From positions 1 through 64,000 of the forward strand of contig NZ_CALUYG010000006.1 of NCBI RefSeq assembly GCF_944324935.1: a stretch of 64,000 bases of DNA, in the 5' to 3' direction. The translations under genes and the position numbers were made by a program. Position 1 is the first letter of the stretch. The number at the start of each line of letters is the position of its first letter. This DNA is from an uncultured Desulfovibrio sp. Its GTDB lineage: Bacteria > Desulfobacterota > Desulfovibrionia > Desulfovibrionales > Desulfovibrionaceae. Positions 13,647 through 22,565 of this stretch are shown one piece after another. The notes beneath the pieces are model-generated. The model made no database searches. It was given only the letters and a program-made list of their open reading frames with translations, and was not told the origin of the DNA.

Positions 13647-16600
13647 CTACCCTGGTCGGAACGAGGAGCTGGAGAATGCCAGCCCGCGCGGGACGCTGGA
13701 CATGTCGGAAGCGGGTGGATCCCGCCGATCCCGATCATCCGTGGGCGCGGCGGAAGGCTCTGCTTCCGTATCCTCCCGTTCCCCGCCGGGAGTCGCCATG
13801 CCGGCGGATTCCCGCTCCGCCCGCAGATCTTCCAGCGTCATGGGAACCCATTCCGACACATACCCCTTGTCGTCCTGCATGCGTTTCAGTTCGCGTATCA
13901 CGGCATCGTGGTTCCGGCGCACGAGCTCCAGCTCATCCGCCTGCGCGAAGCCTTCCCCAATCTTGGCTTCCACTGTGGCGCGTTCGACAAGTTCCTGCTG
14001 GGCGAGCGTTTGCGCTTCCTCCCAGACCTGATCCAGCCGCTTGTCCAGGTAGTTGTCCACGCGCTGGAAAAAGCCGGACAGGCTGAACTCCCCGCCGAAG
14101 ACATAGCGCAGATTGGCCGGATAGCGCACCGCGCCCGCGCCCTTGAGCGTGAACAGAAAATCCTTGGTGTCGGATTGCTGCTTCAAGACCTCAATCTCGA
14201 AACCGCGATATGTCCCCACAGGGAAGCCCTTGCCCAGGATGCCCAGCAGAAGCTGGTTGATTTGCGTCTTGAAGCGTTCCTGAATTTTTTTCTTGTCGTC
14301 CTTCGCATCAAGCGGCCTGCCCTCAACGAAAAGCTCCTGATGGATCTTTTTCTCGCCCTTTTCCACGTCGTAGCGGGTATGCGCATCCCGGAGCGCAAGC
14401 GCTTCTTCATGCAGCTTGCGGGCGGCATCAAGGCGCTCTTCAGCGCCCTGAAGATGCTTCAGGCGATCCCGCAGCCGGTGCTGCGTCCGCTGGTGCTGGG
14501 TGTGCAGGGCTTCCAGCTTGCGCAAGTCGGCGGCAAGCTGCACCTGCATGAGGATCAGCGGATTGCCGGAGGCCGCGGCTTTCATTTCCGCCGCCGTGGC
14601 GGCTTCGCTCTGCACGTCGTCGATGACGCGCTGGAGCAGGTCGCCCTTGCGGAACTGCTCGATGGCGGCAGCCTTGTACTCGATGGTCTGCCACATCCGG
14701 GCGTCATAAGTCTGCTTTGTGGCGTAGTAATTGACCTCGACCTTGAAGTTTTCCCGGTCGGCCTCGTAGAGCTTGTTGCCCTGGCGGATGATACGCCCAT
14801 TGCGCTGCTCAAGGTCGGACGGCCGCCAGGGCGCGTCCAGATGATGCGCGGCCACAAGCCGTTCCTGAATGTTAGTTCCCGCGCCCATCTTGCTGGTGGA
14901 TCCGAGCAGGACACGCACCCGTCCGGCGTTCATGTCCGCGAAGAGCTTCGCCTTGCGCATGGCGGTATTCGCCTCATGGATGAAGGCGATCTCCTCGTCG
15001 GGGATGCCCTTTTCCACGAGCTTGCGCCGGATGTCGTCATAGACGGAGAAATCCGCCTGCCCGGCAAGCTGCTCGTCCATATCCGGCACATGGAGAACAT
15101 CATCATCATCCCCTTCAGGCACAAGCGTCCCGTCAATGTCCAAGCTCGCCTCCAGTTCAAACGACGGCTTGTCGTCCATCTTTTTGCGCTGTTTCGGCGT
15201 GGAGAGATCGCAGAAGACAAGCTGCGTCCCCCGCACGCCCGCCGTGTCCCGCCATATCTCATGGATGCGCTCCACGGCCAGGTTGACCTTGGAGCCCGCG
15301 AAGTCATCCGCACGCGAATCAACCAGCCGGAAATCCAGCCCGGCCTTGCGGGCGTCATTGGTGATCTTCAACGGGTTGTCGATGCGCGAGTCAGTCGGCA
15401 GATACTCCATACGTCTGATGATCGCCTCCATATACTTCGCCTGTTCCGGTGAGCGTTCGGCCACGACGTTCCGGGGCGCACCATCCTTGACCGGCGGCGT
15501 CAGCGGAGGCCCGCCGGCCTGCCGTTCCTGTTCGTCGAGGTCGTTTTTCGTCACCACGTCCGCGAAGCTTCTGTACATGGAAAGCAATTCCGGCACATTC
15601 TGGAACTTGGCGAAACGGCTTTTCAGCTTGTAGTTCACTCCTGTGGCGTCAAGCTCCCAGCCGTTGGTGATCTGGCCATATGTGGACGCCCAGGCGTCGA
15701 AATGACCAACCTCCTTTTTTTGCAGCTCGTCGTACTGGAGATAGCGCTGGAGCGTAAAAACCTCGGCAATGGAATTGCTGATGGGTGTTCCCGTGAGGAA
15801 ATACACTCCGCGCCCTTCATGCTTTCGTTGCAGATAGCGGCATTTGACGAACAGGTCGAACGCCTTTCCCGACCCCGTGATGTTGCCCAGACCGGAGACG
15901 TTCATGCCCGTCTGGAAAGCCAGATTCTTGAATTCCTGGGATTCGTCCACAAAGAGCGCGTCCACGCCGAGATCGGCGAAGTCCACGGCTCTGTCCTTTG
16001 CTCCCAGCCTGGACATGAGCTCATCGTAGCGCGTCTTGAGACGTTCCCGCTGCTTTTCAAGCTGCTTGATGGTCGCCCGCGAGCCGCCGTTTGCCTTCGC
16101 CTCGCTGATGGCTTCCATCGCCGCCTCGATCTGCTCCGTGAGGATTTGCCGTTGTTCTTCTTGCGGCATCTCGATCTTGCCGAAGGAGCTGTGCGCGACC
16201 ACCACGGCGTCCCAATCGCCCGTGGCCACACGGCTGAAGAAACGCTCCCGGTTCTTTTTCTCGAAGTCCGACTTGTCCGCGACCAGGATGTTGGCATCCG
16301 GGTACAGCTTGTAGAACTCGTCGCGCCACTGGTACGTCAGGTGATTCGGGACGACGATCATGGGCTTTTTGACAAAGCCCATGCGCTTGGACTCCATCGC
16401 CGTGGCGATGCAGGCCAGCGTCTTGCCCGCGCCCACCACATGGTCGAACAGCGCCGTTCCCTCCTGGATGCCGCGCCAGATGACGTTTTTCTGGTGCGAA
16501 CGCAGCTTCACGTCGGGATTGGCATGGATCAGATCCATGTGCGCGCCATCATACCTGGGCGGCACATGGGTATTGAACCGCTCATTGTAGAGCTTCACCA

Positions 16601-19600
16601 GTCGCTGGCGGCGTTCGTCGTCCTCCCATATCCAGTCCCGGAACGCCTGCCTGATCTCGTCCGCCTTCTGCATGGCGGCCGCCGTCGCTTCCTGATCCAG
16701 TTCGTAAACAGGATTTCCGTGTTCGTCACTTCCCGACTCTTTTTCCACCTTGATGGGCCGGTGCGTAAGCAGGGATTCAAGGATTTTTTCAGCGGAGTAC
16801 TCCGGCGTCCCCCAGACGCTTGTGTTCAGGGTGCGGTCAAAAATCCGCACCTTGGCGTCCCACTTCCCGACCAGCGGATGGTAGTCCACGCGAACGTCGC
16901 CGAAGTATTCCCGGCCCTGTCCGATGACTTCCACGATGAAGCGCCTCATGTCTTCCGGCGGAACCCATGTCGCGCCGAACTCGATGCCGATGTCCACGGC
17001 TTCCACGTCCGGCGGCAGGACAGCCTCCAGCGCCGAGACGTTCACGGCAAACCGGGAATCGTCCCGCGCGGCCTCCCGCGCCTGATGGAGCTTGCCGCGC
17101 ACGTTGCCGGAAAGGTAGCGTTCCCGGATCTCCCAATCCCCGGACACGGGATTGAGATAGACCAGGCCGTCCCGCTGGAGCTCCGTCTGGACATCCTCTT
17201 TCGTCTTGCCCACCAGCTCCGCGATGCGCGGGAAGGAGACCTTGCCCGTTTCACGCAGGCAGATCAGCATGGCGTCATGGACGGTATCCGCGCTGGTGGT
17301 CAGCCTGGCCGGTTCCAGCACCCGGCGGCTGAAAATGGCCGCCTTTTCCGCCGAGGGCTTGCGGGGCTCCCTGCCCGTCCGTCTGGCCATCTCCGGCGAC
17401 AGCCCCCTGTCGTACTTGAGTTCCAGGGACTGCACCAGCGCCGACTCCGGGTCTTCCCGGAACAGGGAGCGGTTCAGCGTGGAATTGAGCAGGCCGTATT
17501 TCCTGACAAAGGCGTCATAGCGGGAATTGAGCTCTTGCCGGAGATCATTCAGCAGGGTTTCGTCGGAATCGCCGTCCTTCTCGGCATTGAGCAGGCCGCG
17601 CAGGACGTCGCGGATGCTGATAATGCCCGCGAGCCTCTCCCGTTCCGAATCACGCTTCAGCGGGACGGCCTCGCAGGCCGGCGCTCCCATGTATCCCGCC
17701 GTCTTGCGCACGATCTTCCCGTCGCGCGGATCCACGCAGAGCGCATCCGGCTTGAGCGAGCGGAAGTACGCGGAATCAAGGAAGTCCCTGTTTTGGGGAG
17801 TTTCCTCAGACAGGGAAACGGCTTCCGCTTCCTGGCGCGGCGTGAAGACGTTCTCCGGCAGGACGGCAAGCCGTTGCCGGATCTCCTCGCCCAGGTCGAT
17901 GCCGTCACGGGCGACGCAGCTGATCGCCTTGGCGAACGCTCCGCCCGTGATACGCAGTTCGCCGATCATCTGTTCGGGATGCGCGAGGAAGTAGCTGTTG
18001 ACAGGCTGTTCCTCCCAGCACTCCTCCTTTTCATTCCAGACACGCGCCGCGTCTGTCTCCACCCACTGACGATCCCTGGGGCCGTCCGTTTTCTGGAAGA
18101 AGACGATGTCCGAGGTGACATCGGTCAGGGCGTTTTCCTTGAAGGCGGTATTGGGCAGACGGATCGCGCCCAGGAAGTTCGCCTGCGAGGCGATGCGCTC
18201 GCGGGCGCGGCTATCCCGCGCATCAAGGAAGAAGCGGCTGACCACAAAGGCCGCGATGCCGCCGTCGCGCAGCGAGTCGATGCTCTTGGCCAGGAAGTAG
18301 TTGTGGATGGAGAGATCCCGCAGATCCGGGCGCTGGGCGTCAAAGAGCCGCTGCGAGCCGAAGGGCGGATTGCCCACGGCAAGATCGAATGTGCCCTGGC
18401 GCAGGCCCACATGCTGGAAACCGTTCTCGACGATTTTTGCTTGAGGATAGAGGTATTGGGCGATTTGCGCGGAAATGGGATCCTGTTCGACGACGCGCCA
18501 TTTCACGTTCAGGGAGGACGGGCACAGGCCGATGAAATGCCCTATGCCGGCGGATGGTTCGAGTGCGTGCAGGGGGGATGTGTCTTTGCCTATGCCCAGC
18601 CGGGCAAGGCCATCATAGATGCCGCGAATGACGGTCTCGGACGTGTAGTGCGCGTCCTGCGTCGATCGCCTGGCCTGGGCGTACTCATCATCCGTGAGCA
18701 TGCCGCGCAGGGCCGCGTTCTGTTCGGCCCACGCGGCATGTTTGGGGTCAAAAACCTGCGGCAGCCCACCCCAGCCCACATAACGAACCAGGATGTCCTT
18801 TTCCGCCTCGCCGGCCACGGCGATGCCGTTGTCCACCAGCTTTTTGAGCTGTTCGATGGCCCGCAGGTTGTCGGCCAGCTTGGAGCTTGCGCCGCCTATG
18901 CCAATGGTGCCCAATTGGATGCGGAAGTTCTCACGCGGGTATCGATCCCCATCAGTTCGAGGATCTCCCACTGGCTGTAGCCCCGCGTCTGCATTTCCGC
19001 CGCCGTGGCCGAGGCCAGTGCGGCCCCTTCCAGCTCCTGCTGCTCGTACAGGCGATCCAGAACCAAGGTGGGATCCCAATACTCCAGCTCCTTCAGCTCG
19101 TCCGGCTGGTTGAGCGCCCAGCGATCCAGGATCAGGTAGCCCGTCCGGTCGATGTTCTTCTTGTCCGCGCGCACCATCCGAATGGTTTCCGGTTCCAGAA
19201 CCCGGCTCGCGATCTCCAGGGGGAGTGTTTGACGATCCAGCATGTTGTCCTCCGAAAAGGGGTAGTGATGTTAACGAGAAGGCGGCACGCTTTTTTTCAA
19301 GCTCTTTTTCACGCTCGCGTTCCCGGAACGCGGCAAGCTCTTCCCGTGTCAAAAATTCATATTTCCGCTTGCGGAAAAGAGCATCGGGCGAATCCTTGTC
19401 GCCGTCCGCCACGCGCCAGGTAAACGGCTTCTCGCTGTATACACGGGAGCCGTCGGGTTGCGCGTATACCTTAGCCCCCTTCAAGTTCACGCCAAGCGGC
19501 ACATCATCCTTGCGGGCTTCCTCCCGCAGTTCTTCCACCTGATCGGCCATCAGGTCGAAGAGCGTCATCTGCCGTGGATCCAAAGATGGTTTCTTTCGGG

Positions 19601-19604
19601 CCAT
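13647..19604 (-). CDS. Giant N6-adenine methylase / SNF2-like helicase
   Basis: An uninterrupted 1985-codon frame. Residues about 1-118 are a charged N-terminal region. Residues about 121-237 are Gly/Pro/Ala-rich and overlap a different gene (18896-19243). The conserved core starts near ENFRIQLGTIG. It has an N6-adenine methylase domain with EPSAGIGHF (about 351) and NPPF (about 411), then an SF2/SNF2 helicase with GAGKT (about 1055), a DESQ box (about 1220) and QRNGRIIRQGN (about 1606). Such proteins are common on large mobile elements and are thought to protect or remodel incoming DNA. The start ATG at 19604 lies inside the resolvase gene. A shorter product starting just before the core is possible. 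Confidence 0.8.
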   Translation of the reverse strand: MARKKPSLDPRQMTLFDLMADQVEELREEARKDDVPLGVNLKGAKVYAQPDGSRVYSEKPFTWRVADGDKDSPDALFRKRKYEFLTREELAAFREREREKELEKKRAAFSLTSLPLFGGQHAGSSNTPPGDREPGSGTGNHSDGARGQEEHRPDGLPDPGSLGAQPAGRAEGAGVLGSHLGSGSPVRAAGAGRGRTGLGHGGGNADAGLQPVGDPRTDGDRYPRENFRIQLGTIGIGGASSKLADNLRAIEQLKKLVDNGIAVAGEAEKDILVRYVGWGGLPQVFDPKHAAWAEQNAALRGMLTDDEYAQARRSTQDAHYTSETVIRGIYDGLARLGIGKDTSPLHALEPSAGIGHFIGLCPSSLNVKWRVVEQDPISAQIAQYLYPQAKIVENGFQHVGLRQGTFDLAVGNPPFGSQRLFDAQRPDLRDLSIHNYFLAKSIDSLRDGGIAAFVVSRFFLDARDSRARERIASQANFLGAIRLPNTAFKENALTDVTSDIVFFQKTDGPRDRQWVETDAARVWNEKEECWEEQPVNSYFLAHPEQMIGELRITGGAFAKAISCVARDGIDLGEEIRQRLAVLPENVFTPRQEAEAVSLSEETPQNRDFLDSAYFRSLKPDALCVDPRDGKIVRKTAGYMGAPACEAVPLKRDSERERLAGIISIRDVLRGLLNAEKDGDSDETLLNDLRQELNSRYDAFVRKYGLLNSTLNRSLFREDPESALVQSLELKYDRGLSPEMARRTGREPRKPSAEKAAIFSRRVLEPARLTTSADTVHDAMLICLRETGKVSFPRIAELVGKTKEDVQTELQRDGLVYLNPVSGDWEIRERYLSGNVRGKLHQAREAARDDSRFAVNVSALEAVLPPDVEAVDIGIEFGATWVPPEDMRRFIVEVIGQGREYFGDVRVDYHPLVGKWDAKVRIFDRTLNTSVWGTPEYSAEKILESLLTHRPIKVEKESGSDEHGNPVYELDQEATAAAMQKADEIRQAFRDWIWEDDERRQRLVKLYNERFNTHVPPRYDGAHMDLIHANPDVKLRSHQKNVIWRGIQEGTALFDHVVGAGKTLACIATAMESKRMGFVKKPMIVVPNHLTYQWRDEFYKLYPDANILVADKSDFEKKNRERFFSRVATGDWDAVVVAHSSFGKIEMPQEEQRQILTEQIEAAMEAISEAKANGGSRATIKQLEKQRERLKTRYDELMSRLGAKDRAVDFADLGVDALFVDESQEFKNLAFQTGMNVSGLGNITGSGKAFDLFVKCRYLQRKHEGRGVYFLTGTPISNSIAEVFTLQRYLQYDELQKKEVGHFDAWASTYGQITNGWELDATGVNYKLKSRFAKFQNVPELLSMYRSFADVVTKNDLDEQERQAGGPPLTPPVKDGAPRNVVAERSPEQAKYMEAIIRRMEYLPTDSRIDNPLKITNDARKAGLDFRLVDSRADDFAGSKVNLAVERIHEIWRDTAGVRGTQLVFCDLSTPKQRKKMDDKPSFELEASLDIDGTLVPEGDDDDVLHVPDMDEQLAGQADFSVYDDIRRKLVEKGIPDEEIAFIHEANTAMRKAKLFADMNAGRVRVLLGSTSKMGAGTNIQERLVAAHHLDAPWRPSDLEQRNGRIIRQGNKLYEADRENFKVEVNYYATKQTYDARMWQTIEYKAAAIEQFRKGDLLQRVIDDVQSEAATAAEMKAAASGNPLILMQVQLAADLRKLEALHTQHQRTQHRLRDRLKHLQGAEERLDAARKLHEEALALRDAHTRYDVEKGEKKIHQELFVEGRPLDAKDDKKKIQERFKTQINQLLLGILGKGFPVGTYRGFEIEVLKQQSDTKDFLFTLKGAGAVRYPANLRYVFGGEFSLSGFFQRVDNYLDKRLDQVWEEAQTLAQQELVERATVEAKIGEGFAQADELELVRRNHDAVIRELKRMQDDKGYVSEWVPMTLEDLRAERESAGMATPGGEREDTEAEPSAAPTDDRDRRDPPASDMSSVPRGLAFSSSSFRPG
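18896..19243 (-). CDS. 115-aa protein encoded inside the helicase frame
   Basis: Starts MLDRQTLPLEIASRVLEPE with a strong GGAGG five bases before ATG. Balanced composition (NIDRTGYLILDRWALNQPDE, YSQWEILELMG) contrasts with the Gly/Pro/Ala-rich translation of the giant frame over the same bases. It ends where the conserved methylase core begins. I regard it as the real gene here, with the giant frame running through by lack of stops. No family recognised; presumably co-expressed with the helicase. Confidence 0.7.
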   Translation of the reverse strand: MLDRQTLPLEIASRVLEPETIRMVRADKKNIDRTGYLILDRWALNQPDELKELEYWDPTLVLDRLYEQQELEGAALASATAAEMQTRGYSQWEILELMGIDTRVRTSASNWAPLA

Positions 19605-20181
19605 CGCATTCCTCGCCGGTTTGTCCCGCCGCCAGGCGTTCGCAAAGCTTGGCTATGCAGGAAGGGCTCACTCCGTACTCGCCCGCGATGACCGCCAGGG
19701 TGTCGCCATTCCGCCGTCGTTGCAGAATGGTCATATGCGCATGAGGGGGAATCTTCGAGGGACGGCCGCAGTGGACACCCAATTCTCTGGCCTTGGCCTG
19801 TCCTTCGCGCCGCCGTTCCCGGATGAGGGAACGCTCGAATTCCACACATGCGCCCACGACCTGGAAGAGCAGGTTTTGCAGCGGGGAGTCGTCTCCATTG
19901 AAGATCAGGCGCTCGTTGTGAAAGTGTACTGTCACACCCTTGCGCGTCAGGCTGCGCACAAGGCGCAGCAGATCCGCAAGATTGCGGGCCAGACGGTCGA
20001 TGCTGTGGACGTGCAGCGTGTCACCTTCACGCAGATACTCAAGACAAGCCTTCAGGGCCGGGCGGTCGGCATCGCAACCGCTCGCGGCGTCGCTGAAAAC
20101 CTTGTCGAGCGGAACCTGATCAAGTTGCCGCGCGACATTCTGCTCAAGGGTGCTTACCCGGATGTAGCCGACGCTCGCCAT
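19504..20181 (-). CDS. Serine resolvase/invertase
   Basis: A 225-aa small serine recombinase. The catalytic Ser is in GYIRVSTLEQN, followed by SGCDADRPAL, SIDRLARNL and FERSLIRERRREG, and a C-terminal helix-turn-helix (DTLAVIAGEYGVSPSCIAKL). ATG 20181 (MASVGYIRVST) fits the family start; an ATG four codons earlier lies directly on the GGAGG. It overlaps the helicase start by 101 bases. It probably resolves plasmid multimers or cointegrates at the palindromes just upstream. Confidence 0.85.
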   Translation of the reverse strand: MASVGYIRVSTLEQNVARQLDQVPLDKVFSDAASGCDADRPALKACLEYLREGDTLHVHSIDRLARNLADLLRLVRSLTRKGVTVHFHNERLIFNGDDSPLQNLLFQVVGACVEFERSLIRERRREGQAKARELGVHCGRPSKIPPHAHMTILQRRRNGDTLAVIAGEYGVSPSCIAKLCERLAAGQTGEECDGPKETIFGSTADDALRPDGRSGGRTAGGSPQG

Positions 20182-20204
20182 GCGAGAAACCATCCTCCAT
20201 GTGT

Positions 20205-20330
20205 TGTTGAAAAAGCATTAAAAGCTTTTTCAAAAGTTGTCAAATGAATTTTTCCAAAACTTTTTCCAAACCGGGAAGCCGCATGTTTCCGTGCGGGCTT
20301 CCGTTTTGAAAAAGGTATACCTTTTTCAAA
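20205..20330. other. Candidate res site with palindromes
   Basis: The 183-bp gap between the resolvase and fic holds TGAAAAAGC/GCTTTTTCA (7-base loop), a GGAAGCC/GGCTTCC repeat, and a perfect 26-bp palindrome at 20305-20330 centred on GGTATACC. The recurring GAAAAAG half-sites upstream of a resolvase gene fit a recombination site that also regulates the gene. Confidence 0.55.
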
Positions 20331-20376
20331 TAGAACCATCGGCGGAAACTCCCTGAACAAGCAAGCCGACATCCAA

Positions 20377-21192
20377 CTACCCCATTCGCTGGAAGCGGCC
20401 GTCTCGTGGAGCTTTCCCGCTTTCCATCTCCACATCCTCATGTCGAGACGCATCCTTGACCAGACGCAGAAAATCCTTCTGGGTCTCGATTTCGCTTCGC
20501 GCCATGAGCTCAAGGAAACTTCCGTCATCTTCATGGGCTTTTTCCAGAGCGGCTACGTAATCATGCCGCAGAACAGGGGGGATGACGACAGGAAGATAGC
20601 CCCGCTGGATAAGCAGCACATTCATTGCCAGCCGGGCAATGCGCCCGTTTCCGTCGGAAAAGGGGTGGATGAACACAAAATCCTTGTGAAAGCGTGCCGC
20701 GGCAACCAAAGGATGCAACGTCTCCCTTTCTTCAGATGTACGAGCCAGCAGTCCGCGCATCCGGCTTTCAACTTCTTCCGGGCGCGACACAGGATAACGC
20801 GATCCTGAAATGAACACGGGAATCCGCCTGTACACTCCAGCTACCGCGTCATTTTCAAGGCTCCCTTTCAGCATACCATGCAGCGTCAACAAGTCTTGTT
20901 CAGTGATCCCGGAATGGCGCAGCAGGGAGAACATATGATCATAGGCTTGACCAAGTCCGACAACGGCGAACGCATCCCTGAGCGGCTTTCCCCCGGCGGT
21001 CAGACCATCCTCAAGAAGAATCTTGGTCTCGGAAAGGCTGTACGAATACCCCTCAAGGGCATTGGAAGAAAACACCGTGTCCACGCGGTAGAACTTCTGG
21101 ATCTCCCGCAACATGGCCTCATCCTCAAAGGGGCGGTAACGGTTGATTCGGCCTTGGTATTCGTCAATTCTTCGCAAAAGTTCGGAAAGCAT
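20377..21192 (-). CDS. Fic-family protein (self-inhibited class)
   Basis: A 271-aa protein with the Fic active site HPFSDGNGRIAR (about 176-188), a full match to HxFx(D/E)GNGRxxR. The N-terminal SNALEG (about 43-48) fits the inhibitory [S/T]xxxE[G/N] helix of Fic proteins that carry their own brake. It probably attaches AMP or another nucleotide to a target protein. AGGAG precedes the ATG. No separate FicA-type antitoxin is adjacent, consistent with internal inhibition. Confidence 0.85.
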   Translation of the reverse strand: MLSELLRRIDEYQGRINRYRPFEDEAMLREIQKFYRVDTVFSSNALEGYSYSLSETKILLEDGLTAGGKPLRDAFAVVGLGQAYDHMFSLLRHSGITEQDLLTLHGMLKGSLENDAVAGVYRRIPVFISGSRYPVSRPEEVESRMRGLLARTSEERETLHPLVAAARFHKDFVFIHPFSDGNGRIARLAMNVLLIQRGYLPVVIPPVLRHDYVAALEKAHEDDGSFLELMARSEIETQKDFLRLVKDASRHEDVEMESGKAPRDGRFQRMG

Positions 21193-21206
21193 TTCGACTC
21201 CTGTTC

Positions 21207-22133
21207 TTACTTGGCCAGTTCTTCCACGGCGCGGGCCACAAGAAAGCAGGTCTCCGCCTTGAGCAGCACATCCGCCTCCGGCGTCGCGTCCCTGTCCCGC
21301 CTGGGCAGCTTCAGGCCGGAAACGCCCAGCGCGGCATCCAGGGTGAAGGGATACGACGCATACGGTTCGCTTTCGTCCCCTTCGTGGAAATGCAGACAGA
21401 GCGCCATCTTCTGGATGGTCAGACCATTTTCCAGCGCCTTCTCCGCTGTCTCACGGTCGTTCTTGACGGACACAGCCGCCCGCGCCTCATCCTGTTCGGA
21501 ACCGGCCAGCGTCATGACATAGCCGTCGGGCTCGATCCGCGCCCGCACGCCGTCCACGTCCAGCTCATGCTCCTCATCGGTGAAGACCTGTGAGAAGAAC
21601 GCGGGCAGATCGCCTGTCGGAACGATGGGCTCCGGCGAAACGCCGAAGGTCTGGGAGAACATTTCCAGCGTGAGTTCGACCAGGGCCTCCGACGTGGTGG
21701 AAAGCAGCAGGCGTTCGGTGGACATGTCCCAGAGGCAGTCCACCAGGGTGGGCAGCCATTCCGTGCGAGAGGTCACGTCCGCCGTGACGGCTTCCTTGAG
21801 GTCTTTTTTTCGCTGCGCGGACACCTTCCCGTCCGGGCTTGCCTCCGCTTCTTCCCGCAGAAGTTCGGCCAGCCGGAGCCGGATAGCCGCGCCGGACGGC
21901 TTGCGGCTGTCCACGCGCAGGGAAAAGGCGAGGTACTGGCCGTGATCAATGCCCAGGGAAAAATTCACGTCCAGCGGATCGCCAAGGCCCACCCAGCCTG
22001 CGCGCCTGCCATCCTCACGCGGCACGGGAGGCGTGTCGCCGAAGGCGTTCATTTCCAGTTTGGTCTCCGGATCGGATGCCTGCGCGGCCTTGAAAATCCG
22101 CATGGCCGTTGTTGTCGTCATGAAGCCTGCCAT
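21207..22133 (-). CDS. RdgC-like recombination-associated protein
   Basis: A 308-aa protein starting MAGFMTTTTAMRIFKAAQ after GGAG. The central stretch (KVSAQRKKDLKEAVTADV, RTEWLPTLVDCLWDM, RLLLSTTSEALVELTLEMFS) follows the pattern of RdgC, a ring protein that coats duplex DNA and limits RecA. RdgC-like genes occur on other large mobile elements. The assignment rests on pattern rather than clear identity. It ends 14 bases before the start of fic. Confidence 0.55.
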   Translation of the reverse strand: MAGFMTTTTAMRIFKAAQASDPETKLEMNAFGDTPPVPREDGRRAGWVGLGDPLDVNFSLGIDHGQYLAFSLRVDSRKPSGAAIRLRLAELLREEAEASPDGKVSAQRKKDLKEAVTADVTSRTEWLPTLVDCLWDMSTERLLLSTTSEALVELTLEMFSQTFGVSPEPIVPTGDLPAFFSQVFTDEEHELDVDGVRARIEPDGYVMTLAGSEQDEARAAVSVKNDRETAEKALENGLTIQKMALCLHFHEGDESEPYASYPFTLDAALGVSGLKLPRRDRDATPEADVLLKAETCFLVARAVEELAK

Positions 22134-22166
22134 AATGATGCTCCTTTTTGTTGACGTATTGAGAAG

Positions 22167-22565
22167 TTAGCCTTTCTTCCGCTTCCTGGATTTGTCTTTC
22201 AGGCAGGAAGCGAGATCTCCCAGGTAGATAACCCCTCCGACTCTTTCAAGATTGCCGTCACCCCTCAACCGCTCCGCAAGCGTGGCAAGGTCGATGGGCT
22301 TTTTCGTGTCGTACATATCCCTCATGGTCTCGTACAATATTTTGTGCGCCAAGAAATGAAAATCATCAGGAGATACGGTTTTCAGCAAGTAAAACAGGGA
22401 GTCTGGATACCACACCACGAGCCCCAAGATTCGCTGTTCCCAATTGATGAGGGCATTTTCGAGAACATCTCCACGTGCGGCGCCCTCTTCATGCTGGGAT
22501 GAGGGCTTTTCAGCCGCGATTTCTTGAACCGCATCATTGGTGGTTTCACTTTTCTTGCGCCCCAT
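22167..22565 (-). CDS. DnaB N-terminal-domain protein
   Basis: A 132-aa protein. The C-terminal 85 residues (ENALINWEQRILGLVVWYPD, PDDFHFLAHKILYETMRDM, LATLAERLRGDGNLERVGG) match the N-terminal domain of the replicative helicase DnaB, which contacts primase; the ATPase domain is absent. ATG 22565 is preceded by AGGAAA and lies just inside the end of the PcfJ-like gene. A stand-alone domain like this could recruit or block host primase during replication of the element. It ends KSRKRKKG. Confidence 0.65.
   Translation of the reverse strand: MGRKKSETTNDAVQEIAAEKPSSQHEEGAARGDVLENALINWEQRILGLVVWYPDSLFYLLKTVSPDDFHFLAHKILYETMRDMYDTKKPIDLATLAERLRGDGNLERVGGVIYLGDLASCLKDKSRKRKKG

Noticed and set aside
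13626..18980. Long plus-strand open frames of 608 and 1092 codons
   Set aside because: Both are antisense to the methylase/helicase gene and lack recognisable protein sequence.
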